Positions 15,582 to 24,132 of a DNA stretch of 64,000 bases are shown in pieces. Position 1 is the stretch's first letter, and each line of letters begins with the position of its first letter. The position numbers were made by a program, and so were the translations under genes. Source of the stretch: Archaeoglobus neptunius (lineage in GTDB: Archaea; Halobacteriota; Archaeoglobi; Archaeoglobales; Archaeoglobaceae); contig NZ_JAEKIW010000001.1 in the NCBI RefSeq assembly GCF_016757965.1, forward strand, positions 124,001-188,000. Reading direction: 5' to 3'. The notes under the pieces were generated by a model. The model was given only the letters and a program-made list of their open reading frames with translations, did no database searches and was not told the origin of the DNA.

Positions 15582-15806
15582 TTATTCAATAAGTTCTGCA
15601 AACCCGTATTTTCGAAGCACCTTTGTAATCCTGATCGTTACAACATCGTCAACCTTGACTCCGGGTACGAATACCACAAAACCGTCGACTTTTGCTATAC
15701 CGTCTCCTTCTGAACCCACAGCTTCGATTCTAACTTCTCTTATATCTCCAACCTCCACAGGCGGCGCACGGCCAAATTCGCGTCCAAATTCACTCAATTT
15801 CAACAC
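15582..15806 (-). CDS. TRAM-domain RNA-binding protein
   Basis: The small protein (74 residues) is essentially one TRAM domain (VEVGDIREVRIEAVGSEGDGIAKVDGFVVFVPGVKVDDVVTIRITKVLRKYGFAEL). Free-standing TRAM proteins are abundant in euryarchaea and bind RNA, and a chaperone role has been shown for some methanogen members. It converges with the winged-helix gene and is transcribed away from the sensor gene's 3' end. Confidence 0.88.
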   Translation of the reverse strand: MLKLSEFGREFGRAPPVEVGDIREVRIEAVGSEGDGIAKVDGFVVFVPGVKVDDVVTIRITKVLRKYGFAELIE

Positions 15807-15843
15807 CTCATTTCCGATTTCGTTTATTTTTACTCCAAGCTAC

Positions 15844-17748
15844 TTAAACTTTTCCCCCACGCAGAATAAAATACGTCAGAGTCTCCTGCAACCGCAGTTC
15901 GTCGAGAATCTCTTTTATCCTCCCGGCATGATTCTCAATTTCCTTCACCACCCTTTCACACCCTATATCATCTTTGATTTCTATGAAACCTGAAATGATG
16001 GCGACTGGATTCCTCAGTTTATCCGCCAGAGATTCAAACTGTTCGAGATTCTCAAGTAACAGATTGAACGCAATTTTTCTGTCCCTCTCTGCCCTATAAG
16101 AAGTGATTGCAAATCCAAGGTTTTCGCCAAGCTTTTCGAGGATCTTCAATTCATCATCACTCAAATTACCAACAGAACATAGTACAACGACACCGTAAAC
16201 ATTTCCGTTGTGCTTTATCGGTACCGCCAGGCTTTTTGCCCTGCTCATCGGGCAGGAACACTTTTCGTAAATTATCTCTCCTTGCTTACTTCTGTCTGCC
16301 AGCCCACATTCCGGAGATAGTGGTGTGGCTTTAAGTACCCTGTGTTTTTCCACGATCCAGGCCCATGAGTCGGTATTCCTCAATTTGGAGAAAAATCTGC
16401 AGACCTTCGAAAGCAGGGCATATTCATCTTTTTCCTTCAAAATCAGTTCATTTATCTCACTCACAGTTTTGAGCAGCTCATTTTTGGTTTTCAACTCTGT
16501 TTCTGTTACGATTCTGTCGGTAATATCTCTCAGAACACCCTCAGCACCGGTAACCCTCCCATCCTTAAAAACGGGCCACTCAACAACCTCACAAATCCTC
16601 ACGTCACCGTTTTTTCGCCTTATCCTGAACGTGAACTTTACACTTTCCCCATTCAGCACTCTTTTGAAATTCTCCCTGAGGAGGTCTATGTCCTCCTCAA
16701 CAGCAATAAGTCTTGACGTTTTACCCAGCAACTCGGAGTAATCGTAACCCAGGATCTCCCTGTATCTTGGATTCACGTCAACGAACCTTCCTTCCCTGTC
16801 GATAATGAAGAACATGTCCTTTGACTGTCTGAAAAACCTCTCATACCTCTTTAGCTTTTCTTCCCTCTCAACGTCTTCAGTTCTGTCTATCAGTATGCCC
16901 ATAACAGCAGGTTTTCCCCTGTAGAAAACCCTGGCAGCGATAGCGTCGACATACAGTACCTCCCCATCTTTTTTAATGAGTCTGAATCGATACGGGACTT
17001 CTACCTGCTCTCCTGCGATTCTCCTGATGTAGTTTGCAATCACCTGTTTCCTGTCTTCCGGATGAACGAGTTGAAATGGATCCATTTCATACAGCTCGTC
17101 GATCGTGTATCCCGATATTGTGGCCATTTCGTTTAGAAACACAAACTTTCCGTCCTGAATTATGTACACTGCCACAAATGTCTGGTTTGTGAGGGTGAGG
17201 AAGAGCTCTTCAAGTTCCTTTCTCCTGTTTATATCTATAAATGCACATATTATCGCCGGTCTTCCCATGTAGTACCCCTTAGAAGCAAGCACCTCAACAA
17301 AAAGGTCCACACCGCTTTTAAGATTGACCTTCAGCTCTTCCCGTAAGAACTTGCCTTCTTTAATACATCTTTCATATATTGCCCTTATCTTTTGCATGCT
17401 CACTTCCCTGGACTTGCACAGATCCATGGACTCTATCTCATCCCTGGTGTATCCCATAACCTTCTCTGCAACATTATTTGCGTAGACTATTTTTCCATCC
17501 TGAAGCACAACTATGCCGATCGGGATATCATCCAGTGTGACTTCGGCCTGTTCGGGGAGGAGAACTACCAGTGAACCGTCGTCAGAGTCAAATCTGGAAA
17601 CTGCAAAGGATCTACCGTTCAGTCGGGCACAATTGCCAGAAATCTCGAACACATCTTCGAACCTCTTTCCTTTTATTCCCTTTGGTAGGCCATAAACGCT
17701 CAGTATCTTGCCATTTCTGTTTAGTTTAAGTAGCATTAATTGTGACAT
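15844..17748 (-). CDS. multi-PAS/GAF sensor protein without kinase domain
   Basis: 634 residues: three clear PAS domains (about 90-195, 195-310, 310-425; repeated xxYANNVAEKVMGY, LNEMATISGYT, VDVNPRYREILGY), then a GAF domain (about 440-570; NTDSWAWIV, SLAVPIKHNGNVYGVVVLCS), then a short helical dimerisation segment. This segment (FESLADKLRNPVAIISGF) aligns with the histidine box HxLRNPL of histidine kinases, but Lys replaces the phospho-accepting His. The protein ends about 50 residues later with no ATPase domain. It probably signals by protein contact rather than phosphotransfer. Cytoplasmic; no membrane helices. Confidence 0.8.
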   Translation of the reverse strand: MSQLMLLKLNRNGKILSVYGLPKGIKGKRFEDVFEISGNCARLNGRSFAVSRFDSDDGSLVVLLPEQAEVTLDDIPIGIVVLQDGKIVYANNVAEKVMGYTRDEIESMDLCKSREVSMQKIRAIYERCIKEGKFLREELKVNLKSGVDLFVEVLASKGYYMGRPAIICAFIDINRRKELEELFLTLTNQTFVAVYIIQDGKFVFLNEMATISGYTIDELYEMDPFQLVHPEDRKQVIANYIRRIAGEQVEVPYRFRLIKKDGEVLYVDAIAARVFYRGKPAVMGILIDRTEDVEREEKLKRYERFFRQSKDMFFIIDREGRFVDVNPRYREILGYDYSELLGKTSRLIAVEEDIDLLRENFKRVLNGESVKFTFRIRRKNGDVRICEVVEWPVFKDGRVTGAEGVLRDITDRIVTETELKTKNELLKTVSEINELILKEKDEYALLSKVCRFFSKLRNTDSWAWIVEKHRVLKATPLSPECGLADRSKQGEIIYEKCSCPMSRAKSLAVPIKHNGNVYGVVVLCSVGNLSDDELKILEKLGENLGFAITSYRAERDRKIAFNLLLENLEQFESLADKLRNPVAIISGFIEIKDDIGCERVVKEIENHAGRIKEILDELRLQETLTYFILRGGKV

Positions 17749-17811
17749 TATTGAAGATTTGAAGCATTCGTATTTAAATTTTTTGGTTTAATATCTCTCA
17801 AAAAATGAAAT

Positions 17812-18825
17812 TTAGAGTATTATGGTTTCGTAGTCTTTTTCAATCTCACGGAGAAATGTTTCGGGAGTGATGCCTCGTATGTAGGATGCAAGTGTCAAAC
17901 CCCCGGCACCAACACCCTCCTTTACAAAACCCTTGCTGAAAGCCCTCAACCCCTCATACCTTGACTTTGCGAGCATGGGGTCAGCAGATACAACAGGATA
18001 TGGAGAGAGCGATAGATCGGCGTTTGGATCTGCGGCAACATACCGGGTCGTGGCGATAACGGCCTCAACTTCATCCATCTGCGAAATCAGATTTGCCATC
18101 GCTACCATCTGCGTTCCTCCAGCAAGAATCAGAGGCTTATCAGATCCTAATGCGATTCCTATAACCCCAAGCATAACAGGATCACCAACTGCGGCAAGTA
18201 TTTCAAGAGGATCTGCACTTTTCACCCTTTTTACAGCTTCCTCGATTACTTTCCTCTTCAAATCAACAGGATTATCGGGCATACTGGAGGACACTGCGGG
18301 ATTCAGTCCAAGAGCCTTCAGAATTGCGGCAGCAGTCGTCGTACCGGCGGGAATACTTTCACCAACAATAAGTACATCACTCAGCTTTGAGATCTGCTTT
18401 CCAAGAATTTTACCCCTCTCAAGCACTTTTTCAACTGCATCCCTATCCATTGCTCTACTATCGGCAATGTTTTCACCAACCGGGGCATTCAGATCAATGT
18501 ACGGTATTTTCGGTTCTACCATCAGCCCCGAATTCACCACAAAGAATGGTATGCCTGTCAGCCTCAGGGCGGTGTATGAAATCAAAGCCGGGGTTGGCTT
18601 TCCGTCTGGAGTTGCTGGAACCGAGTCTATCGACAGACATCTGCCGTGATAGAGCAGTTCTGCGTCTGCCGGAGGTGTGTACTTGATCAGTTCTGGATTG
18701 GCCCCAGCTACGGTAATCCCCGGAACTTCGGCGGTCCTGGTGTTGCCGATAACAAGAAGAAAGGTTGCTTTTTCCCTGCAGAGCTGGATCACGTCACTCT
18801 GACCTTTAACAAACTGATAGGCCAT
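17812..18825 (-). CDS. CobT-like nicotinate-nucleotide--dimethylbenzimidazole phosphoribosyltransferase homologue (UPF0284)
   Basis: 337 residues matching the archaeal CobT family: GITVAGANPELIKYTPPADAELLYHGR, ESIPAGTTTAAAILKALG, SSSMPDNPVDLKRKVI, LAGGTQMVAMANL, YVAADPNADL, GGLTLASYI. The expected role is activating the lower-ligand base of cobamides, needed by the corrinoid protein CdhE/CdhD encoded further on. Which base is used in this organism cannot be read from sequence. A perfect 20-base palindrome lies 38 bases before the start. Confidence 0.85.
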   Translation of the reverse strand: MAYQFVKGQSDVIQLCREKATFLLVIGNTRTAEVPGITVAGANPELIKYTPPADAELLYHGRCLSIDSVPATPDGKPTPALISYTALRLTGIPFFVVNSGLMVEPKIPYIDLNAPVGENIADSRAMDRDAVEKVLERGKILGKQISKLSDVLIVGESIPAGTTTAAAILKALGLNPAVSSSMPDNPVDLKRKVIEEAVKRVKSADPLEILAAVGDPVMLGVIGIALGSDKPLILAGGTQMVAMANLISQMDEVEAVIATTRYVAADPNADLSLSPYPVVSADPMLAKSRYEGLRAFSKGFVKEGVGAGGLTLASYIRGITPETFLREIEKDYETIIL

Positions 18826-18863
18826 GATGTTTCAGCAATCAGTTGGAAGATAAGACTTTGTTT

Positions 18864-18883
18864 TGTAATACAATTGTATTACA
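18864..18883. promoter_or_regulatory. perfect 20-bp palindrome upstream of the CobT-like gene
   Basis: TGTAATACAA-TTGTATTACA is a perfect palindrome without spacer, between the end of the flavoenzyme operon (18891) and the start of the CobT-like gene (18825). It is placed where a dimeric repressor would block transcription of that gene. As an RNA hairpin it would have no loop, so a terminator is less likely. Confidence 0.5.
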
Positions 18884-18890
18884 CAAAAAA

Positions 18891-19961
18891 TTAGGGATTA
18901 AACGGTTGAACAATTCTGCTTTTTCCTTTTAACACGAGTTCCGCCACACCCTCCCCTGCTGCCAGTGCAAGGGACATGCCGTTTCTGCCGAATCCGTTGA
19001 GCTGTATGAATCCCTTTACCTTTGTTGTTCCTATCACGGGCATGCCGTTTCTGCCGACATCGTATGCTCCGGCCCACTGCCTGAGAATGGACATGCCTCT
19101 GAGCTTTGGAACGAGCTCTGTAACCCTTCTGGCGTAAGCTGTCAGGAAATCCAGACTCGATTTCACACTCACTTCTTCCGCCTCCTTTCCGAGAATTCCT
19201 CCAACTATCTCCCCTCTCATGGACTGGCTTATGTACACCCCTGTGGAGACGTCAAGAATGTACGGATCGAGGTAGGGCTTTAAGCTCTCTGTAACGCATA
19301 TCTCCTCTCTGAACACCCTGTTACCAAGCTCAATCCCGGCCTGCCTGCTTATCTCGTTACTCCACGCACCTGCAGCGTTGATCACGTAGTCGGCCTTGTG
19401 CAATTCACTGTCAGCCCTGACACCCAGAACTTCGTTCCCTTTAACCTCAACTCTGACGGGAGTGTAGTCGTAGATCTTCACCCCCAGCTCTCTGCATCCC
19501 TTTGCCAGACCCCATATAACTGGCCAGGGGAAAACAACTCCACCGTCAGCAAAATATGCAGCAGCTGTAAAGGTCTGTGTGTTGATGTCCGGGAACAGAT
19601 TTCTGACAAAATCCGGATCAACAATCCTAACATTCACTCCGGCTTTCTTCTGGAAATCCACTTCATTCTTTAGAGCATCCTCATTCTTCTCGTCCGCAAT
19701 TTTGATGTAACCATCCTTCCTGAGAAGAAAATTAAATCCGGTTTCGGTTTGAATCCGGTCGTAAAGTTCAAGGCTTCTCAGGGCCAGTTTTATTAATGGC
19801 TCATTCACAAATTGAGCAGTTAATCCACCAGAATTTCTTCCACTTGCACCATAAAGCAGATATTTTTGTTCGAAAACACTCACATCCGCTCCCTTCCTGG
19901 CAAGGAAGTATGCTGCTGAAAGCCCTGCTATCCCTCCACCGACAATCGCAACCCTGATCAT
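18891..19961 (-). CDS. FAD-dependent amine/proline dehydrogenase beta subunit (DadA/PDH-beta family)
   Basis: Glycine oxidase/sarcosine oxidase-beta fold, 356 residues: N-terminal FAD motif VAIVGGGIAGLSAAYFLARKGADVSVFE, YGASGRNSGG, YVINAAGAWS, and the C-terminal WAGAYDVGRNGMPVIG and FIQLNGFGRNGMSLALAAGEGVAELV. It should hold the catalytic FAD that oxidises L-proline, a D-amino acid or a related imino acid. It is the last of four overlapping genes (alpha, ferredoxin, small Fe-S, beta), the pdhAFXB order of Thermococcus dye-linked L-proline dehydrogenase. ATGA overlap with the gene before. Confidence 0.82.
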   Translation of the reverse strand: MIRVAIVGGGIAGLSAAYFLARKGADVSVFEQKYLLYGASGRNSGGLTAQFVNEPLIKLALRSLELYDRIQTETGFNFLLRKDGYIKIADEKNEDALKNEVDFQKKAGVNVRIVDPDFVRNLFPDINTQTFTAAAYFADGGVVFPWPVIWGLAKGCRELGVKIYDYTPVRVEVKGNEVLGVRADSELHKADYVINAAGAWSNEISRQAGIELGNRVFREEICVTESLKPYLDPYILDVSTGVYISQSMRGEIVGGILGKEAEEVSVKSSLDFLTAYARRVTELVPKLRGMSILRQWAGAYDVGRNGMPVIGTTKVKGFIQLNGFGRNGMSLALAAGEGVAELVLKGKSRIVQPFNP

Positions 19962-20245
19962 TTCTCATCACCCTTCTTTGCTGCTAAAATGTATAGTGGT
20001 ACCGGGTTTACAGGCTGTCTTTGAGTTGTAACTCCGATTTCATCGACACTCTTTCCTGTCTTCTGGCTCAGGATCCTTATTATATGCATTAGGCACCCCT
20101 TACCCTGACAGGGGCCTGTTGTTGCTCCGGTGAATCTCTTGAGACTCTCAAGATCGTCGTAACCGAGCTCAATTGCATGTATGATCTCCTCTTCAGTCAG
20201 ATCCTCACACCTGCAAACAACCTTCCTGTCCTTCATCTTTCCCAC
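19958..20245 (-). CDS. BFD-like [2Fe-2S] subunit of the flavoenzyme complex
   Basis: 95 residues with the BFD-type cluster ligands C-x-C ... C-x4-C (VVCRCEDLTEEEI, TGPCQGKGCLMHII). Corresponds to PdhX of archaeal dye-linked proline dehydrogenases, where a small Fe-S protein links the flavin subunits. It overlaps both neighbours by a few bases, so the four proteins are made in fixed ratio. Confidence 0.8.
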   Translation of the reverse strand: MGKMKDRKVVCRCEDLTEEEIIHAIELGYDDLESLKRFTGATTGPCQGKGCLMHIIRILSQKTGKSVDEIGVTTQRQPVNPVPLYILAAKKGDEK

Positions 20246-20724
20246 CCCGCGGGCCTAACCGCTCTGACCTCAAAAATCAGGTCTGCATCAACTTCAACTC
20301 TGACAAGCGACGTGTTGTCGTTTCTTTCCGGTGGTAAAACCCAGTTAACGACTCCTTCTCCAATTTCCTCACCTTTGCGGTTGTACAGCTTTACAATGTC
20401 ACCCTTTTTGAGCCAGGGCAGAAATTCGTACTGCAGTGTCACCTCTCCCTTTCCATCGTCCCTGAGCCTGAGCATGAAAATTGCAAGACCCGGGCATACC
20501 CTGATACACTTCATGCATCCTGTGCACTTCTCATAGTCGACTTTCGGAGGATCGTTAATGTTGTTCATCTGAATTGCGTTCGCCGGACATGATTCATAGC
20601 ACGGACTGCATGGGATGGGTTGAGGGCACTCTATGTAGGCCACGGCCTTTTTCTTCAACCTTTCTTCACTGGGGAACGGTGGAAGCTCATCTCTCTCCAG
20701 ATAACCCCTCTCGAGGTATTTCAT
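20233..20724 (-). CDS. ferredoxin-like subunit of the flavoenzyme complex
   Basis: 163 residues. The ligands AYIECPQPIPCSPCYESCPANAI and CTGCMKCIRVCPGLAIFML suit two [4Fe-4S] clusters. The last 60 residues form a beta-rich domain (PWLKKGDIVKLYNRKGEEIGEGVVNWVLPP). Matches the PdhF position in the pdhAFXB-like operon. It would carry electrons between the flavin subunits and an external acceptor. Confidence 0.8.
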   Translation of the reverse strand: MKYLERGYLERDELPPFPSEERLKKKAVAYIECPQPIPCSPCYESCPANAIQMNNINDPPKVDYEKCTGCMKCIRVCPGLAIFMLRLRDDGKGEVTLQYEFLPWLKKGDIVKLYNRKGEEIGEGVVNWVLPPERNDNTSLVRVEVDADLIFEVRAVRPAGWER

Positions 20725-22325
20725 AGCATCACCTCGCTCTCAAGAGTGCACTTTTCGAGCCCGCATACGATTCTCTCTCCAAACGGACCGGCTCTGAACT
20801 CTTCGATTTCCCTGACGGCTTCATCAAGCTCCTTCTTTGCCTCATCTCCCCCATAGCCGAGAGTGACTGCTGCGTGGATCCCTGCAATTCTTCCCTCCAT
20901 AATGGCTGCTGTCGCTTCCTCAATTCCTGCCACATCACCTGCCACGTAGAGACCCGTTACACTGGTTTCGTTGAATCTTGACCTCAATGGAACGATTCCA
21001 CCAAGTTCAGGAACGAACTTCATCTTGCATCCGGCCTGATACAGCAGTTCGTGGGTGGGTGAGAGGCCAACTGCAACGCAGATAAAATCGCAGTCTATTT
21101 TCTTCTCCGTTCCGGGGATCGGTTGCCATTTATCGTCCAGCCGTGCTATGACTGCTCCCTCAACACTCTTCTTACCTGTAGCCTTCAGAATTGTATGTCT
21201 GACGTAAATTGGTACACCGAGACGGCGAACTTTTGCCGCATGGACGAAGTAGCCACCGATCCGCGGCATGGCCTCAACTATGGCTGCAACGTTAACTCCT
21301 GCCTGCATGAGCTGATACGTGAGAATCAGACCAACGTTGCCGGATCCAACTATAAGCCCCATATTTCCCGGTTTTATGCCGTAGACATTCATAAGCGTCT
21401 GCACACCGCCAGCACCATAAACTCCCGGGAGGTCATTGTTCTCAAAGACAAGAGTTCTTTCATAAGCTCCTGTGGCCACCACAATCTTCTTTGCTTTTAT
21501 TCTAAGTAGTTTACCGTAATTTTCGTCAATTCTCTGGTATGCTCCTGCCTCTCCGTTGTAGATTCCGAAAACCCTTGTCTCTTTCCTTACCTCAACGTTT
21601 TCAATGCTCATCAGCTCGTCCTCCAGAATCTGGGAGATTCTTATACCTCTCGTACCTGCCCTCTCCTTTGCCGAACCGAAGAACCTGTGGGTCTGTTTAA
21701 CAAGCTGACCACCCAGGAATGGGTTTTCATCGACGAGAAGTACCTTGGCCCCGTATTTTCCGGCGTTTATTGCGGCAGACATTCCGCCCGGACCACCACC
21801 CACAACAAGAATATCGGTTTCAATTTCTTCGTAGTCCGCATTACCGCTGAACACGGCCTTTGGTGGATTTCCAAAGCCTGTGAATTTCCTCATTCTCTTT
21901 ACCATGAATTCCCTTGCCTTCTTTGACGTGGTGAATTTTGAATAGTGGCTGCCGTGAGGGAATACCTTGTCAATAACATCATCGAGTATTGAGAACATGT
22001 CCTTTTCCGCATCTGGCATTCCGCTCTGTGTTCTGACCTGCATACCGTCTCTAACGTAAACCTTGCACGTTCTTACGTTGGGTATTCCGTCCACCTCCAT
22101 CATGCACGCTGAACACTTCCCTATGGCACAGAAAAAGCCTCTTGGCCTGTGCCATCTGAAAGATCTGCTGAAAACTCTGACTCCTGCAGCATAAAGTGCG
22201 GCTGCAACGGTTTCCCCTTCAAAAGCTTTTATCGGTTTACCGTTAAAGTAGATCGTAACTTCCTTTCCCCTCCTGAAATCAACAATTGGATGCTCCTGCA
22301 ACCTCCCAATCTCGGTTCTTACCAT
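20721..22325 (-). CDS. alpha subunit of a PDH/sarcosine-oxidase-like flavoenzyme ([2Fe-2S] + FAD/NAD domains)
   Basis: 534 residues. The N-terminal 100 are a Fer2_4 [2Fe-2S] domain (GETVAAALYAAGVRVFSRSF, CAIGKCSACMMEVDG, CKVYV). The rest is a pyridine-nucleotide-disulfide-oxidoreductase fold with two Rossmann motifs (ILVVGGGPGGMSAAINAGKYG and GLIVGSGNVGLILTYQLMQAG) and GLYVAGDVAGIEEATAAIMEGRIAG. Homologues are sarcosine oxidase alpha, HcnAB and PdhA. In Thermococcales PdhA can carry NADH dehydrogenase activity. First gene of the operon. Confidence 0.85.
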   Translation of the reverse strand: MVRTEIGRLQEHPIVDFRRGKEVTIYFNGKPIKAFEGETVAAALYAAGVRVFSRSFRWHRPRGFFCAIGKCSACMMEVDGIPNVRTCKVYVRDGMQVRTQSGMPDAEKDMFSILDDVIDKVFPHGSHYSKFTTSKKAREFMVKRMRKFTGFGNPPKAVFSGNADYEEIETDILVVGGGPGGMSAAINAGKYGAKVLLVDENPFLGGQLVKQTHRFFGSAKERAGTRGIRISQILEDELMSIENVEVRKETRVFGIYNGEAGAYQRIDENYGKLLRIKAKKIVVATGAYERTLVFENNDLPGVYGAGGVQTLMNVYGIKPGNMGLIVGSGNVGLILTYQLMQAGVNVAAIVEAMPRIGGYFVHAAKVRRLGVPIYVRHTILKATGKKSVEGAVIARLDDKWQPIPGTEKKIDCDFICVAVGLSPTHELLYQAGCKMKFVPELGGIVPLRSRFNETSVTGLYVAGDVAGIEEATAAIMEGRIAGIHAAVTLGYGGDEAKKELDEAVREIEEFRAGPFGERIVCGLEKCTLESEVML

Positions 22326-22461
22326 CGTTTCACCCCAGAGAACAATATTTTAAATTCGTGGAGGACGTGGCTTATTTAAACTTTCCTAAGTTTTTTATCG
22401 AAATTATTTGTTATTAATCTCAAAAGCAAAAATTTAATTTAAGGGAGATTTAAATCAGGAC

Positions 22462-22890
22462 ATGATTGCAGATTTCGAGACGAAAGCCGCTGATGTTTTA
22501 ACCAGAATGATGGAAAAGCTTGCTGAAAACGGTGATGCAATTCTGGCCGCAATGGACAAGCTCATTTACCTGGAAAGAAATGGAATACTTGACGAGCTAG
22601 TGAACTTCTCCGAGATGGTGCCTGGAATCAGAAAACTTCCGGAGGAGTTTTTGGATGAAGACGTGCAGGATGTAGCGACTAAAAATCTGGAGCTGATTCT
22701 TTCTCTGGCTCTTTCGGTGGACGACGAGATGATTCAGCAGGTGGAGAAGCTAATTGATGCTTTCAAAAAGACTAGGGAGTTTGAACCTGCAGGTCTTACC
22801 GGAGCTTTGAAAGCTCTCAGAGATCCGGATGTGCAGAGAGCTCTTGGATTTATGCTTGCATTTGCCAAAAATCTTGGCAAATCAATTTAA
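22462..22890 (+). CDS. DUF1641 protein
   Basis: Helical protein of 142 residues with the DUF1641 pattern (LERNGILDELVNFSEMVPGIRKLP and, at the end, GLTGALKALRDPDVQRALGFMLAFAKNLG). DUF1641 proteins are found next to Hdr-like and formate dehydrogenase genes; here the gene stands beside the DsrE/TusA/Hdr set. Function unknown, probably a scaffold or accessory factor. Its ATG follows an AT-rich promoter region. Confidence 0.8.
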   Translation: MIADFETKAADVLTRMMEKLAENGDAILAAMDKLIYLERNGILDELVNFSEMVPGIRKLPEEFLDEDVQDVATKNLELILSLALSVDDEMIQQVEKLIDAFKKTREFEPAGLTGALKALRDPDVQRALGFMLAFAKNLGKSI

Positions 22891-22943
22891 ATTTTTTAAA
22901 ATGAGATTTTTTACATTATTCGCCTGAAACTTAATTTAAAAAA

Positions 22944-23306
22944 TTAGAACGAAACGTCTATATCTGCTTCAGCAGCAAGCTCCAGTGATTCCACAGCACC
23001 GGTTATGGTGGCCCCATCTATCAGCTCTTCTTCATTTATTTCCCTTTCTGCAAGACAAGGAGAGCAAACAAGAAGTTTTCCACCCTGTTCTAGGAACTTA
23101 TCCATCAGCTCCTTTAGCTTCCACTTGCAGCACATCACATGCTCAGCAATACCTTTTTTTGCTAGCCAGACGGCCGGTCCTATGAGGCAGATTATGACTT
23201 CCGCATCGTGTACAAAGGCTGCATTTCCAATTATGAACGGCAAAATGGCTTTTTCAGCGTTTTCAGGCCCATTCATACTCCACAAAAATACCCTCTTCAT
23301 TTTCAC
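22944..23306 (-). CDS. DsrE-family sulfur-relay protein
   Basis: 120 residues. RVFLWSMNGPENAEKAILPFIIGNAAFVHDAEVIICLIGPAVWLAKKG and KLLVCSPCLAEREI match DsrE/DsrF-like proteins; the VCSPC cysteines are placed like the persulfide-carrying Cys of the family. It would hand sulfane sulfur to or from TusA. It is transcribed leftward after a second DsrE gene, 10 bases apart, away from the TusA-Hdr genes. Confidence 0.78.
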   Translation of the reverse strand: MKMKRVFLWSMNGPENAEKAILPFIIGNAAFVHDAEVIICLIGPAVWLAKKGIAEHVMCCKWKLKELMDKFLEQGGKLLVCSPCLAEREINEEELIDGATITGAVESLELAAEADIDVSF

Positions 23307-23316
23307 TCACCTCGGA

Positions 23317-23703
23317 TCAGATAACCAGTGGTGCAGCCCCTTCCGCAATTTCAAAGAAGCCTGTAACGGTGGTCACCTCATCAAAGACGTCAGCAAAGTC
23401 GTCGGTCGTAGCCTGAAGCAGGTTCATAGAGTCCTGGCAGATATACAGCTTCACATCACCCACCTCTCTGGCGTCTTTGAGATAGTCAATGAAGGTTTTA
23501 TCGGTCTTAAGCAAAGCTTTGCCCGCATCTCCGGCGACTTTCCATCCTCTGCTCTCTGCAACACTTTTGCGGAACGATGCAAGTGCATCCATAGCAACAA
23601 AGATCCTTACCTGCATCCCCATTACCGCTGCTCCTGAGGCAAGAGCGGCAACTGCCTGAAGTTTCTCCAACTCTCCGCTTAAAGCCACAATCACGAACTT
23701 CAT
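23317..23703 (-). CDS. DsrE/DsrF-like protein (second copy)
   Basis: 128 residues from ATG 23703 (KFVIVALSGELEKLQAVAALASGAAVMGMQVRIFVAMDAL). This is the DsrE2-like subgroup, with a single candidate active Cys in VKLYICQDSMNLL. Upstream in-frame TTG/GTT codons make 23718 possible, but the conserved sequence begins at 23703. With the downstream DsrE copy it forms a leftward pair, divergent from tusA. Such pairs form hetero-oligomers in other organisms; that is inference here. Confidence 0.78.
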   Translation of the reverse strand: MKFVIVALSGELEKLQAVAALASGAAVMGMQVRIFVAMDALASFRKSVAESRGWKVAGDAGKALLKTDKTFIDYLKDAREVGDVKLYICQDSMNLLQATTDDFADVFDEVTTVTGFFEIAEGAAPLVI

Positions 23704-23867
23704 CAGATAACCAACCAACCTTATCGTTTAATATTCCAACGAGGTTTTTACATATTTATAAAAAATAACTTTCCTCCGCAGTGTTTATAAACAAGGAAAT
23801 TCCCCTTTACCTTTTTAAGTTTTCCGGAAAGATGAGATACCGGGAAAAAGTTCTGAGAGGTGATAGA

Positions 23868-24116
23868 ATGGGGGAAGAACTTGCCAACCTCAAAGCAGAT
23901 GTCGTTGTTGATGCTCGTGGCCAGAGCTGTCCGGGACCAATGCTTGAGGCAAAAAAAGCTCTGACTAAAGTAAAGTCGGGTCAGATTCTTGAAATTCTGT
24001 CTTCTGATAAAGGCACGAGAAGAGACCTGCCCACCCTATGCAAGAAGACCGGGGACGAATATCTCGGATTCATAGAAGAGGGCGGGTACGACAGGCACCT
24101 TATCAGAAAAAAGTAG
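23868..24116 (+). CDS. TusA/SirA-family sulfur carrier protein
   Basis: ATG 23868 is chosen because GAGAGGTGAT lies directly before it; the longer frame upstream is not family-like. The 82-residue protein has the diagnostic RGQSCPGPMLEAKKAL with the persulfide Cys, then the two-strand/helix pattern (GQILEILSSDKGTRRDLPTLCKKTGDEYL). TusA accepts sulfur on this Cys and passes it to partners such as DsrE and Hdr-like complexes. First gene of the rightward cluster that continues to 29161. Confidence 0.92.
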   Translation: MGEELANLKADVVVDARGQSCPGPMLEAKKALTKVKSGQILEILSSDKGTRRDLPTLCKKTGDEYLGFIEEGGYDRHLIRKK

Positions 24117-24132
24117 AGGTCTGAGGAGGATC

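Noticed and set aside
16325-16741. Long reading frames opposite real genes (for example here, 12160-12590, 35462-35755 and 62390-63010)
   Set aside because: They lie antisense to genes with clear protein motifs, lack ribosome sites and have no recognisable content; they follow from codon bias of the true gene.
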